From assembly GCA_963813495.1 (NCBI GenBank), contig CAWEZC010000005.1:806001-870000 (forward strand): a stretch of 64,000 nucleotides of DNA, read 5' to 3'. Origin of the DNA: JACVRW01 sp963813495 (lineage in GTDB: Bacteria; Actinomycetota; Thermoleophilia; Solirubrobacterales; Thermoleophilaceae). The stretch's first letter is position 1. Every line of letters starts with the position of its first letter. The translations under genes were made by a program, and so were the position numbers. Of this stretch, positions 16,347 through 25,564 are shown in pieces. The notes beneath the pieces are model-generated. The model worked only from the letters and a program-made list of their open reading frames with translations, searched no databases and had not been told where the DNA came from.

Positions 16347-16815
16347 ACACGTGCGGCACCACCTCCACGATGAAGCGCGCAGCGGGTCCCCAGAGAGCCA
16401 CCCAGCCGACCACCAGGACGCCCTGCGAGACCCCCTGCGCGAGGATGTCCTCGCTGGTCCGGTCGATCGCGGTCGAAACGACGATCGAGGCGAACAGGAA
16501 CGCGATCCCGATCCAGGCGGCCACCTTCTGCTGGCGCGAAAGCGGGTCGACGCGGCGCAGCGCCCCCGAGGCCGAGTGGAGGCTCGAGCGGATCGCCGAC
16601 GCCACCGCCTGCGTGTCGGTGGTGTCCTCCTCGGCGGCCGGGGCGTACACGATCAGGGTCTCGGGATCCTGCTGTCGGACCCGCTCCCACTCGTCCAGCA
16701 GATACCAGCGCACGTCCGCCGTCACCTGGCGCTGGGCCACGGGGCGGGCGTCGAACTCCCAGAAGAGCTCGTTGATCGAGTTGAGGCGGATGGCGAACTC
16801 GGTGGCGGCGGCCAT
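16288..16815 (-). CDS. hypothetical two-helix membrane protein
   Basis: A 175-residue protein. The first 85 residues are soluble and charged (LNSINELFWEFDARPVAQRQ, VRWYLLDEWERVRQQ), then DPLSRQQKVAAWIGIAFLFA begins a transmembrane hairpin with the second helix SQGVLVVGWVALWGPAARFI, and a short basic-aromatic tail follows. No named family recognised. It sits 55 bases downstream of the phosphorylase-like gene on the same strand, so it may be the last gene of the nucleoside operon, though it does not look metabolic. Its 3' end overlaps the convergent gene. Confidence 0.72.
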   Translation of the reverse strand: MAAATEFAIRLNSINELFWEFDARPVAQRQVTADVRWYLLDEWERVRQQDPETLIVYAPAAEEDTTDTQAVASAIRSSLHSASGALRRVDPLSRQQKVAAWIGIAFLFASIVVSTAIDRTSEDILAQGVSQGVLVVGWVALWGPAARFIVEVVPHVFNKRRYAEFADIEVHFVWV

Positions 16816-16870
16816 TCGCCCAACTAGGTTCGGGACGGGCGCGGGGTTCCCTTGGTGGCTCGCCGCCTGA

Positions 16871-18586
16871 CTACTCCAACGCGCCCTCCAGCCTCAGCAC
16901 CCGCCGGGCTATCGCCAGCGACGACGCGTAGGTCGAGTCCATTCCGTAGTAGGACAGGCCGCGGGCTCCCAGCGTGCGGGCCTGCGTGTAGGGCGTGTCG
17001 GAGGCGTAGTGGATGATCCCGAAGTCGATGGGGAGCTTGGAGAAGTTGACCGCTTCGCCCACCGGGTGGCGGTCGGCGTCGGAGATCTCGTAGATCGCGT
17101 TGCAGTAGGGGCCGGCCTCCATCTCCACCACCGTGAAGGCCTCGCGGTAGTAGAAGTCGAGGTAGGCGCGGTTCTGCAGGAACGTGCTTTTGACCGTCAC
17201 CGCGCGCTGGTTGTCGAGCCCGGTGCCGAAGCGCAGGTCGGCCATCAGGTCCTCGACGCCGAAGGCATTGTCGAGCCAGTAGGTGGAGGCGGAGTGCTCG
17301 TCGTGCACCACGCTGGAGAGCATCACGTCGCCCACGTCGGCATTGAGGGTCGCGGCCTTGCCGAGCACGTAGACGCCGCGCAGCGCCCCGCTCGATACCG
17401 CCACCTCGCGCAGGATGTTGTAGGCCGCCACCCCCAGCGGATAGTCGATGTTCACGATCACCGCGTCGCTCGCGCGCAGGGCCTCGGGATCGACCTCGCC
17501 CAGACGGGGATCGAGGCGCTCCGGCATCAGCCGCCCCACCGGGATGATCTGGGCGGGCACGCGCAGCGCGGTGCGGCTCGGGATGTGGTGGATCCCGCTC
17601 TCGGCCTCGGACTGCCGCCGCGCCCTGCGGCCCTCGTCGCCGTGCGAGTCGAAGTAGAGCCGCGCCACGAAGTAGAGGAAGTTCTCCCACGAGCCCTTCG
17701 AGCGCCCGGCGCGGAAGGCGTCCAGCTCCTCCCGCAGGATGTCGCTCGGGGGCAGCGTCTCCACGAACTCCAGCAACCGCTCCTCGCGCTGGCGCGCCGT
17801 GCCGCTCACGATGTTGACCAGGCTGTGCGTGTTGGAGCTGACGAAGTACACCGGCACGTCGGCCAGCCCCTCGGACTCCAGCCGGGTCTGCACGGGCAGC
17901 CACCAGCGCCTGGTCATCCGCGCGTAACCCACCTGCGTGCCCCCCAGCATCCGCACCCGCAGCGCCATGCTGCGCTCGGCGATCAGCCGCAGCCGCTCGT
18001 CGAAGCGCTCGCCCCAGGCCTTGCGCAGGCGCAGCCAGTCTTCGGCCGCGCCGCCCAGCGCCGCAGCGCACTCCTCCGGTGTGGGCGCCTTCTCCGGGGG
18101 CCAGCCGGCCGCCCGCTGGCGCACCCGGATCTTGTTCCACTCGATCTGGAACGCCACCAGCGTGGGAATCAGATCGTCCACGTCGGAGGCGCTCGCCAGG
18201 AGCACGGCGTGCACGCCGCCGCCGCTGTCGTGCCAGCGGCGTCTGCGCGCTGGGGCGTCGGCCTCCTCCCACTCGTCGATCACGATGCCGTTCTTGGCGA
18301 AGACCTCAGCCTCCTGACCCATGATCACGAGCTCGGCGCCGGCAATCGCGTCGGGCATGCGCCGGATGGCGTAGATGAAGGCGCCGAGATCGGGCTCGTC
18401 ACTGCCGGCCAGCGGATGCAGGCTCGAGCCCATCGCCCGGTGCGAGGACTCGAGCACGCGCAACGCCGTCTCACCGCTCGAGCGCAACAGGGTGTTGTAG
18501 GTGCGCTGGTAGAGCTCGACCTCGTCGCTGAGGCGCCTGGGTGACTCGTCTGGTGGACCGGCGAGCGCGAGCCTGGAAACGGTCAT
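16871..18586 (-). CDS. large nucleoside-phosphorylase-like protein, function unknown
   Basis: A 571-residue soluble protein and the last salvage-type gene of the nucleoside operon, 4 bases after the second permease. The N-terminal 330 residues are unfamiliar and helical. The C-terminal half has features of the PNP/UDP phosphorylase superfamily: VIVNIDYPLGVAAYNILREV, VYVLGKAATLNADVGDVMLS followed by VVHDEHSASTYW (compare the GDV...D region), and TVVEMEAGPYCNAIYEI (compare VEMEAA, the ribose-binding Glu). I do not know a characterised member. It could be a phosphorylase or hydrolase for an unusual nucleoside, or a sensor. The superfamily call is inference from motif order; the gene itself is certain. 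Confidence 0.7.
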   Translation of the reverse strand: MTVSRLALAGPPDESPRRLSDEVELYQRTYNTLLRSSGETALRVLESSHRAMGSSLHPLAGSDEPDLGAFIYAIRRMPDAIAGAELVIMGQEAEVFAKNGIVIDEWEEADAPARRRRWHDSGGGVHAVLLASASDVDDLIPTLVAFQIEWNKIRVRQRAAGWPPEKAPTPEECAAALGGAAEDWLRLRKAWGERFDERLRLIAERSMALRVRMLGGTQVGYARMTRRWWLPVQTRLESEGLADVPVYFVSSNTHSLVNIVSGTARQREERLLEFVETLPPSDILREELDAFRAGRSKGSWENFLYFVARLYFDSHGDEGRRARRQSEAESGIHHIPSRTALRVPAQIIPVGRLMPERLDPRLGEVDPEALRASDAVIVNIDYPLGVAAYNILREVAVSSGALRGVYVLGKAATLNADVGDVMLSSVVHDEHSASTYWLDNAFGVEDLMADLRFGTGLDNQRAVTVKSTFLQNRAYLDFYYREAFTVVEMEAGPYCNAIYEISDADRHPVGEAVNFSKLPIDFGIIHYASDTPYTQARTLGARGLSYYGMDSTYASSLAIARRVLRLEGALE

Positions 18587-18590
18587 GGCA

Positions 18591-19790
18591 CTACCCCCTC
18601 ACGAACGGAATGCCGATCGAGGCGGGCGGGCGCGAGCGCCCGATCACTCCGGCCACGACGATCAGGGTGAGCACGTACGGGAGCGCCTGGAAGAGGACGG
18701 CGGTCGACTCCGAGAACTCCGGAAGCCGCTGCGCCAGCGCGCTCGAAAAGCCGAACAGGAGCGCAGCGGCCAGCGCCCCGAGCGGCCGCCAGTTCCCGAA
18801 GATCACGGCGGCCAGGGCGATGAACCCGCGTCCGTCGGTCATGTTCTGCGAGAACGAGCCGAGCAGCGCGATCGACAGGTAGACGCCACCGAGTCCAGCG
18901 AGCAGGCCCGAGCCGATGACGGCGACGTAGCGCGTCCGGATCACCTGTACGCCCACGGTCTCGGCCGCGCGCGGCTTCTCCCCCACCGAGCGCAGCCGCA
19001 AGCCGGCGGGGGTGCGAAACAGGAACACCGCCATCAGCGGTACCAGCAGCAGCGCGACCCAGGTGAGCAGCGACGCGCTCCCGATGGCGTTGCCCACGAA
19101 CGGGATGTCCTCGACCAGCGGCAGGGTCACGTCCGGGACGCGGGGCACCTCGCCGGGCGTGCCCTGGTCCCCGTAGTGGGCGATGTACACGTAGCCGGTG
19201 ATGCCGAGCGCGAGGAAGTTCACCGCCGTGCCGCTCACCACCTGGTCGCCGCGCAACGAGATCGAGAAGACGGCGTGGATGAGGGCCAGAACCCCGCCGG
19301 CCAGCATCCCGATCAGGCATCCGAGCAGCCACGAGCCCGTCTCGTCGGCGCCGAAGATCCCGAAGAACGCACCCATCAGCATCATGCCCTCGAGGCCGAT
19401 GTTGATGACGCCGCTGCGTTCGCAGAGGATGCCTCCCATCGCAGCCAGGATCAGCGGCGTGGCGAAGCGAAGCATGGCCGCCACCAGCGCCGACCACACG
19501 AACACGGCTTCGAGGTTCTCGATTCCCGAGCGGGTGGCCGCCACCGCGCCGATCCCGCCGATCAGGCCGGAGACGATCGCACCGTAGCCCAGCCGCCGCT
19601 CGTCCTCGCGCAGGACATAGATCCCCACCGCGATCGCGATGAGTGCCAGCACCAGCGAGGGCACCGGCGTGCGCACGAGGATCGGGGGCAGTGCGATGAA
19701 CCAGGCCAGCGCGCCCACGACCACCGCCCCCCAGCCGACCTCCCGCGTCCCCACGCGACGGCTCTCCGGCGCCTCCGCCAGCGCGCTCAT
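18591..19790 (-). CDS. nucleoside ABC transporter permease (second)
   Basis: A 399-residue inner-membrane permease of the BPD_transp_2 family, with about ten hydrophobic helices. The family signature is visible: GGILCERSGVINIGLEGMML, SISLRGDQVVSGTAVNFLAL and GLRLRSVGEKPRAAETVGVQ (cytoplasmic coupling loop contacting the ATPase). It pairs with the larger permease just upstream. Its ATG at 19790 overlaps that gene's stop by 4 bases. Together with the BMP binding lipoprotein and ATPase it forms an importer for nucleosides. Confidence 0.93.
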   Translation of the reverse strand: MSALAEAPESRRVGTREVGWGAVVVGALAWFIALPPILVRTPVPSLVLALIAIAVGIYVLREDERRLGYGAIVSGLIGGIGAVAATRSGIENLEAVFVWSALVAAMLRFATPLILAAMGGILCERSGVINIGLEGMMLMGAFFGIFGADETGSWLLGCLIGMLAGGVLALIHAVFSISLRGDQVVSGTAVNFLALGITGYVYIAHYGDQGTPGEVPRVPDVTLPLVEDIPFVGNAIGSASLLTWVALLLVPLMAVFLFRTPAGLRLRSVGEKPRAAETVGVQVIRTRYVAVIGSGLLAGLGGVYLSIALLGSFSQNMTDGRGFIALAAVIFGNWRPLGALAAALLFGFSSALAQRLPEFSESTAVLFQALPYVLTLIVVAGVIGRSRPPASIGIPFVRG

Positions 19791-21097
19791 CCGCCGCCCC
19801 CGGACCGCGGTGGTGGCATCGGCGGGCCGACCCGCGGTGGCGGCGCCGTCCCCGGCCCGCCCCCGCGAAACAGCCCGCGCCCTCGCCGCAGCAGGCCCAG
19901 CACGAGCACGTCGGCGCTGACCACCAGCACCACGAGGCCCTGGATGATCGTCGTCAGGTTCGCGGCCAGCGAGGGCTCGAAGATGCTCGGGTCGAGGTTG
20001 CGCTGCGAGGTGCCGGACAGGAGCGCACCGAACAGCAGCGCCGCGGCCGCCGTACCGACCGCGGTATTGCGGCCGAGGAGCGCCACGGCGATGCCGAGGA
20101 AGCCGATCTGGGTGATCTCGATGTCGTTCGTGGCCAGCCGGAACTGCCAGCCGAGAATGTCGAGGGAGCCCGCCAGCCCGGCAAAGCCGCCGCAGACCGC
20201 CATCACCAGGACGTAGTTCTTGCCCACGCTCATCCCGCCGTAGCGCGCGGCCTCGGGATTCAGTCCCACGGCCCGGACCTCGTAGCCCGTGGTCGAGCGG
20301 TTGAGCAGAACCCAGTAGAAGACGAGCGCCGCGAGCGCCACGAAGATCCCGATGTGGAGGCCCTGCAGGATCGGGTCGCCCCAGAAGACCGGGAGCCGGG
20401 CGGACTCCACCACGTCGTTGGACACCGGCAGAGTGGCCTCGCGGTCGTTCTGCAGCGGCCCGCCGAGCCCGAACAGATAGAGCCCGATGTAGAGCGCGAT
20501 GTAGTTGAGCATGATCGTCGAGATCACCTCGTTGGCGCCCACGGTCGCCTTCAGCGCTCCGGCGATCCCCGCCCACGCCGCTCCGGCGGTGACCGCCGCG
20601 AACACCGCCAGAAGGATGTGCAGGAAGCCCGGCAGGCCACCGAACTCCGATCCCACCCAGACGGCGGCGATCGTGCCCATGACGTACTGGCCCTGTCCGC
20701 CGATGTTGAAGAGGCCGGCGCGGAAGGCGAAGGCAACCGCCAGCCCCGTGAGGATCAGCGGCGTGGTGATGATGAGCGTCTGCTGGAGGTTCAGCGCCGC
20801 GACGGCGCGGTCCTCGCCCGTGACCCACGGGAACAGCCACTGAAGGCCGGTGCCCCTGAAGATGGCCTCGTAGGTGGCGATCGGATCGTTGCCGGTGATC
20901 AGCACCACGAGGCCGCCGATCAGGAAGGCCAGCGCCGCCGTCAGGACCGGCACGATCACCCCGCCGCCGCGCACGTAGGCGGCTAGCCGCGAGGCCGGCG
21001 TCTGCGAGGCCGCCAGGAGTGCCTCGTCGGCACCCTGCAGGCCCGGGCCGGCCTCGGGCGGTGGATCTTCGCGGTCCCGGTCCCGCTCGTCGCTCAC
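19787..21097 (-). CDS. nucleoside ABC transporter permease (first)
   Basis: A 436-residue permease of the same family. A charged N-terminal tail is followed by about nine helices, with FRAGLFNIGGQGQYVMG, ALKATVGANEVISTIMLNYI and TGYEVRAVGLNPEAARYGGM marking the BPD_transp_2 fold and the coupling loop. The C-terminus is an unusual Gly/Pro-rich basic tail (residues about 408-436). It overlaps the ATPase stop upstream and the second permease downstream by 4 bases each, so translation is coupled and the two permeases should form a heterodimer. Confidence 0.93.
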   Translation of the reverse strand: MSDERDRDREDPPPEAGPGLQGADEALLAASQTPASRLAAYVRGGGVIVPVLTAALAFLIGGLVVLITGNDPIATYEAIFRGTGLQWLFPWVTGEDRAVAALNLQQTLIITTPLILTGLAVAFAFRAGLFNIGGQGQYVMGTIAAVWVGSEFGGLPGFLHILLAVFAAVTAGAAWAGIAGALKATVGANEVISTIMLNYIALYIGLYLFGLGGPLQNDREATLPVSNDVVESARLPVFWGDPILQGLHIGIFVALAALVFYWVLLNRSTTGYEVRAVGLNPEAARYGGMSVGKNYVLVMAVCGGFAGLAGSLDILGWQFRLATNDIEITQIGFLGIAVALLGRNTAVGTAAAALLFGALLSGTSQRNLDPSIFEPSLAANLTTIIQGLVVLVVSADVLVLGLLRRGRGLFRGGGPGTAPPPRVGPPMPPPRSGGGG

Positions 21098-22626
21098 GCG
21101 ACCGTCCGGCCCGATCCGCCGCCGGTCATCGCGAAGCCGAGCTCCTCCTCCGAGACATCAGGCCCGAACTCGCCCACGATGCGCCCTTCGTAGATCACGA
21201 GAATGCGGTCTGCGAGGGAGCGCACCTCCTCGAACTCCAGCGATACGAGGAGGATGCCGCGTCCCCGGTCGCGCTCGGCCACGAGCCTCCGGTGCACGAA
21301 CTCGATCGCGCCAACGTCGAGCCCGCGCGTGGGCTGGTGGGCGATCAACAGGCTCGGGTTGCTGGCGATTTCCCGCGCGATGCACACCTTCTGCTGGTTG
21401 CCGCCCGACAGCGACGAGGCCGGCAGGTCGGCGTCGCGGTTACGGACGTCGTACTCGGCCAGCAGCACGTTCGCGCGCGACTTCATCGTGCTCACCGAGA
21501 GAAAGCCGTTGCGCGACAGCGGCGGGTGGCGGTACTCCCGGAGCGCGAGGTTCTCCGCCAGGGTGAAGTCGAGCACCAGGCCGCGCAGCTGGCGATCCTC
21601 GGCGATGTGCGCCACGCCGGCTTCGGTCGTGGCCCGCACGCCACGCCCGGTCACGTCGTGCCCGGCCACGCGAATATGTCCCGACGCAGGCACCCGCAGG
21701 CCGGCAATCGCCTCCACCAGCTCGTGCTGCCCGTTGCCGTCCACGCCCGCCAGGGCCACGACCTCGCCTCCCCGGACCTCGAGCGAGAGCCCGCGCACCG
21801 CTTCGAGTTCGCGGTCGTCACGCACGCGCAGGTCCTCGACCTCCAGCATCGGATCGCCACGCTTGCTCGCCGGCTTGTCCACGCTCAGGAGCACGTCACG
21901 CCCCACCATCAGGCGGGCGAGGCTCTCCTCGGTCGCGCCCTCCGTGGGCACGGTGTCGATCCGCTTGCCGCGCCGCAGCACGGTCACGCGGTCGGCTATG
22001 CCGAGCACCTCTCCGAGCTTGTGGCTGATGAACACGATCGCCACGCCGTCCGCCTTGAGCGCGCGCAGCACCTCGAAGAGCTCGTTCGCCTCCTGGGCGG
22101 TGAGCACCGCGGTGGGCTCATCGAGCACGAGGATGCGCGCGCCGCGATAGAGCGTCTTCAGGATCTCGACTCGCTGCTGGGTGCCGACGGTCACATCCTC
22201 GATGACGGCGTCGGGGTCCACCGCCAGCCCATAGCGCTCGGACAGCTCCTTGACCCGCTTGCGCGCCTCGGCCACGTCGAGCATCCCACCGGCCCGGCGG
22301 GGCTCGGCACCGAGCACGATGTTCTCCGCCACCGTCATCACCGGCACGAGCATGAAGTGCTGGTGGACCATGCCGATACCGAGCTCGATGGCCCGTGACG
22401 GCGAGTCGATCACGACCGGCTCGCCGTCCACCTGAAGCTCGCCCTCGTCGGGGCTGTAGAGCCCGTAGAGGATCGACATCAGCGTCGACTTTCCCGCCCC
22501 GTTCTCGCCGAGCAGGGCGTGGACCTCGCCGCGGCGTAGGTCGAAGTCGACCCGGTCGTTGGCGACGACCGGGCCGAACCGCTTCGTTATTCCGCGTAGC
22601 TCGAGCGCTGGCGCTTCAGCAGGCAA
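21094..22626 (-). CDS. nucleoside ABC transporter ATP-binding protein (two ABC domains)
   Basis: A 510-residue ATPase with two fused ABC domains, as in RbsA- and YufO-type importers. Domain 1 has Walker A LLGENGAGKST (about 38-48), the signature region VGTQQRVEILK and Walker B ILVLDEPT. Domain 2 starts near residue 250; its Walker A is degenerate (AGVDGNGQHEL), while LSGGNQQKVCIAREI and LLIAHQPTRGLDVGA remain, the normal asymmetric pattern for this family. It energises uptake by the two permeases encoded immediately downstream. Start ATG 22626, 22 bases after the binding-protein stop. Confidence 0.95.
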   Translation of the reverse strand: MPAEAPALELRGITKRFGPVVANDRVDFDLRRGEVHALLGENGAGKSTLMSILYGLYSPDEGELQVDGEPVVIDSPSRAIELGIGMVHQHFMLVPVMTVAENIVLGAEPRRAGGMLDVAEARKRVKELSERYGLAVDPDAVIEDVTVGTQQRVEILKTLYRGARILVLDEPTAVLTAQEANELFEVLRALKADGVAIVFISHKLGEVLGIADRVTVLRRGKRIDTVPTEGATEESLARLMVGRDVLLSVDKPASKRGDPMLEVEDLRVRDDRELEAVRGLSLEVRGGEVVALAGVDGNGQHELVEAIAGLRVPASGHIRVAGHDVTGRGVRATTEAGVAHIAEDRQLRGLVLDFTLAENLALREYRHPPLSRNGFLSVSTMKSRANVLLAEYDVRNRDADLPASSLSGGNQQKVCIAREIASNPSLLIAHQPTRGLDVGAIEFVHRRLVAERDRGRGILLVSLEFEEVRSLADRILVIYEGRIVGEFGPDVSEEELGFAMTGGGSGRTVA

Positions 22627-22648
22627 CGGTGCTGAACTTACTGAACGC

Positions 22649-23695
22649 CTACTTCACCGTGTCCGGGATGTCCGGGATCTCACCCGCGGCGATCTGGTCC
22701 TGGATCTCCTTGACCTGGTCGGCGTACTGCTGGCCCTCGGGGCCGATCTTGCCGATGCCGACGCCGCCGTTCTCCACAGTGGCGATCACGTCGGTGCCGC
22801 CCTTGAAGGCGCCCTCCTGGGCACGCTTGATCGCATCGAACACGGCGACGTCGACCTTCTTCAGCGCGCTGGTGAGGACGTGCTCGCCGAGATAGGCCTG
22901 GTCGGCGTCCACCCCGATGCCCTGCACGCCCTTCTCATTGGCCGCATCGAGCGCGCCGAGACCGCACTGGCCCGCGACCTGGAAGACGACCTTGGAGCCC
23001 TTGGAGATCTGATCCAGCGCGATCTCCTTGCACTTGCCCTGGTCGACGAAGTCCTGGGAGTAGGCGTTCAGCGTCTCGACCTTCGGATAGGCCGCCTTGG
23101 CGCCGGCCTGGAAGCCGGCGATGTAGTGGTCGACCGGCGGGATCTTCTGACCGCCGACGGTCGAGACCGTGGTGGCGTCGTTGTCCTTGGCCCAGAGCCC
23201 GGCGAGATAGCCGGCCAGATAGCCCGCCTCCTGCTCCTTGAAGAGCAGGCCCTCGACGTTCTTCGGCTTGTCCTTGAGCCCGGCCGCCGAGAAGTCGACT
23301 ATCGCGAACTTCGAGTCGGGCAGCTTCGCGGCCACCGTGTTCATGGCGTCGGCCATCAGGAAGCCGACCCCCACGATCAGGTCGGTCTGCTGCTGAGCGA
23401 GCGTGGTCAGGTTGGGGACGTAGTCGCCGTTCGACTCCGAGAGCAGCACGCGGCCCTCGACGCCCAGCTCGGACTGCGCGTCCTCCAGGCCCTTGTTGGC
23501 CAGGAAGTTGAACGAGCGATCGTTCAGACCGCCGATGTCGGTGACCACGCCTGCGGTGATGGCGGCCTGCTCCTCGCTGGTGTCGGCACCACCGCCGCCA
23601 CCGCCATCGTCGTCGTCGTCGTCCCCGCAGGCTGCGACGCTGAGCGCGAGTACCGCGAACAGCGCGAGCAAGATCGCGCGTAGCTTCCTGTCCAC
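22649..23695 (-). CDS. BMP-family nucleoside-binding lipoprotein
   Basis: A 348-residue lipoprotein receptor for the nucleoside ABC importer. Signal peptide and lipobox LSVAAC (Cys at about 23) are followed by an acidic D run and a Gly run that act as a flexible tether. The BMP/Med/PnrA fold is shown by TDIGGLNDRSFNFLANKGLE, LIVGVGFLMADAMN, KEQEAGYLAGYLAGL and VFQVAGQCGLGALDAANEKG; the DRSFN motif contacts the base or ribose in characterised relatives. It starts with GTG at 23695, preceded by a strong ribosome site AGGAGG 9 bases upstream, which suggests it is made in higher amount than its partners. Confidence 0.95.
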   Translation of the reverse strand: MDRKLRAILLALFAVLALSVAACGDDDDDDGGGGGGADTSEEQAAITAGVVTDIGGLNDRSFNFLANKGLEDAQSELGVEGRVLLSESNGDYVPNLTTLAQQQTDLIVGVGFLMADAMNTVAAKLPDSKFAIVDFSAAGLKDKPKNVEGLLFKEQEAGYLAGYLAGLWAKDNDATTVSTVGGQKIPPVDHYIAGFQAGAKAAYPKVETLNAYSQDFVDQGKCKEIALDQISKGSKVVFQVAGQCGLGALDAANEKGVQGIGVDADQAYLGEHVLTSALKKVDVAVFDAIKRAQEGAFKGGTDVIATVENGGVGIGKIGPEGQQYADQVKEIQDQIAAGEIPDIPDTVK

Positions 23696-23749
23696 CCTTG
23701 ATTCCCTCCTGAAGTGTGCCGGGTCCCGTTGGCCGGGAGCGGGATCACC

Positions 23750-24748
23750 CTACAGGCTTTCTGGTAGCCCGTTCATTAGGTCTGTCTTGAGCCTTTCCTC
23801 GCAGAATGCGGCTTTCAGGGCCGTTCTGGTGACCTCCTTGAGGGCCCTGTCGCGCCACCCGTAGTACCGCGCGCAGACCGCGTACTCCCCTCCGATGGAA
23901 GCGCCGAACCAGGGCGGATCATCCGAGCCGAGCGTCAGCCGCACGCCGGCGGCGGCGAGCTCCGGCAAGGGGTGCTCGGAGTAGCTCGGGTAGAGCCCCA
24001 GCACGACGTTGCTGGTGGGGCAGCATTCGAGCACGATCTCCCGCTCCGCGAGCTCCGCCACCAGAGCGGGATCCTCGATCGAGCGCACCCCGTGGCCGAT
24101 GCGCGTGACCGGCAGCGTGAGCGCCGCCCGGACGCTCTCGGGGCCGTCCCACTCGCCGGCGTGGACGCTGCAGCCCAGGCCGGCCGCGGCGGCGACCTCG
24201 AAGGCCTCGGCGAAGTCGTCCGCCGGGAAGTTCTCCTCGTCACCCGCCAGCGAGAACCCGACAACGTAGGGGTGTGGGCGCTCGGCGGCGTGCCGTGCCA
24301 CCTGGAGCGCCTGCTCGACGCCGAAGTTGCGTACCGCGCTGATGATGATGCGGGCCTCGATCCCGTGGTCGGCGCGAGCGTGGTCGATGCCGAGGGCGAT
24401 TCCGCCGAGATGCCCTTCGTCGCTGAGCCCCACGAGCGCGGCGTGGTCGGGAGAGGCGATCAGCTCCACGTAGACGACTCCCTCCGCCGCGCAACCGGCC
24501 AGGTATTCGTAGGTGATGTCGCGGTAGTCATCGGCCGTGCGGATCACGCCGGCCGCGAGGTCGTAGGCGCGCAGGAAGTCGAGGAAGTCCGTGTAGGCGA
24601 AGCGCTCGGGCGACTCGAAGAGGCCGTCGGGCAGGGGCACGCCGTTGCGCTCGGCCAGGCGGCGTATCAGGGCGGGCGGAGCCGTCCCCTCCAGGTGAAC
24701 GTGCAGCTCCGCCTTGGGGACGGCGGGAATGCCCTCCGGCTCCGGCAC
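23750..24748 (-). CDS. add: adenosine deaminase
   Basis: A 332-residue metal-dependent deaminase converting adenosine (and deoxyadenosine) to inosine. Zinc and catalytic motifs in order: AELHVHLEG (His16, His18), SVHAGEW (zinc His and catalytic Glu), RIGHGV and TLGSDDPPWF (zinc Asp pair). The substrate-binding DFLDFLRAYD segment is also present. It follows the phosphorylase gene after 3 bases and precedes the importer genes, so adenosine taken up is deaminated and then phosphorolysed. Confidence 0.94.
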   Translation of the reverse strand: MPEPEGIPAVPKAELHVHLEGTAPPALIRRLAERNGVPLPDGLFESPERFAYTDFLDFLRAYDLAAGVIRTADDYRDITYEYLAGCAAEGVVYVELIASPDHAALVGLSDEGHLGGIALGIDHARADHGIEARIIISAVRNFGVEQALQVARHAAERPHPYVVGFSLAGDEENFPADDFAEAFEVAAAAGLGCSVHAGEWDGPESVRAALTLPVTRIGHGVRSIEDPALVAELAEREIVLECCPTSNVVLGLYPSYSEHPLPELAAAGVRLTLGSDDPPWFGASIGGEYAVCARYYGWRDRALKEVTRTALKAAFCEERLKTDLMNGLPESL

Positions 24749-24751
24749 TGC

Positions 24752-25564
24752 TCAGGGTCCCGCGCGCTCGATGAAGCGCACCAACAGCGGGGCGAGGTCC
24801 TCAGCGGCACGCGCGGCGTCGTTGAGCGTCTGCTCGTGGCTCAGCGCTGTGTCGCCCATCCCCTCCGCCAGATTGGTGATGGCCGACAGAGCCGCCACGC
24901 GCAGACCGCAGTGGCGGGCCACGACCGTTTCGTGGACGGTCGACATGCCCACCGCGTCGGCGCCCAGCCGCGCGAAGGCGCTGATCTCCGCAGGGGTCTC
25001 GAAGCTCGGCCCCGCAACGGCCAGGTAGACCCCCTCCGCCAGCTCGATACCGAGCTCCCCGGCCGCGCCGCGCAGTTCGCTGCGCAGTACGGGGTCGTAC
25101 GCGTCGCGGAGGCTGGGAAAGCGCGGGCCGAGCTCGTCGTCGTTGGGCCCGCTGAGGATGTTGATGCCGCTCAGGTTGATGTGGTCGGAGATCAGCATGA
25201 GGCGCCCGGGGCCGACCTCGGGGCGCAGCGAGCCCGCCGCGTTGGTGAGCACGAGGATCTCGGCGCCCGCGGCGTGGAGCGCGCGCACCGGGGTGCGCAG
25301 CTCGTCACGATCGCCGCCCTCATAGAGGTGGGCGCGGCCCTGCAGCAGCGCCACCGGCACACCGCCGATGCGGCCGAGCACGGCCTGGCCGCCGTGACCC
25401 TTCACGCTGGGGCGCGGGAAGCCCGGCAGCTCGTCGTAGCCGATCGTGGTGGGGTTCACCACGGCCTCGGCCACGCCGCCGAGGCCCGACCCCAGCACCA
25501 CGCCCACACGCGGACGCAGGCCTGAGCGCTTCTCTATCACCTGCGCGGCCTCGCGCCAGCTCAT
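24752..25564 (-). CDS. punA: purine nucleoside phosphorylase, trimeric type
   Basis: A 270-residue PNP cleaving inosine/guanosine with phosphate to base and ribose 1-phosphate. Motifs: VGVVLGSGLGG (phosphate loop), FPRPSVKGHGGQAVLG, LQGRAHLYEG, LTNAAGSL, SFETPAEISAF, GMSTVHETVVARHCGL and ALSAITNLAEG; the Asn of ITNLAEG fits 6-oxopurine specificity rather than methylthioadenosine. The ATG at 25564 overlaps the stop of the CYTH-cytidine deaminase gene by 4 bases. Longer readings upstream run through that gene in another frame and are rejected. Confidence 0.95.
   Translation of the reverse strand: MSWREAAQVIEKRSGLRPRVGVVLGSGLGGVAEAVVNPTTIGYDELPGFPRPSVKGHGGQAVLGRIGGVPVALLQGRAHLYEGGDRDELRTPVRALHAAGAEILVLTNAAGSLRPEVGPGRLMLISDHINLSGINILSGPNDDELGPRFPSLRDAYDPVLRSELRGAAGELGIELAEGVYLAVAGPSFETPAEISAFARLGADAVGMSTVHETVVARHCGLRVAALSAITNLAEGMGDTALSHEQTLNDAARAAEDLAPLLVRFIERAGP

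Noticed and set aside
18585..20216. Large plus-strand frame over the permease genes
   Set aside because: Antisense to two permeases with correct BPD_transp_2 motifs; composition is that of a GC-rich shadow.
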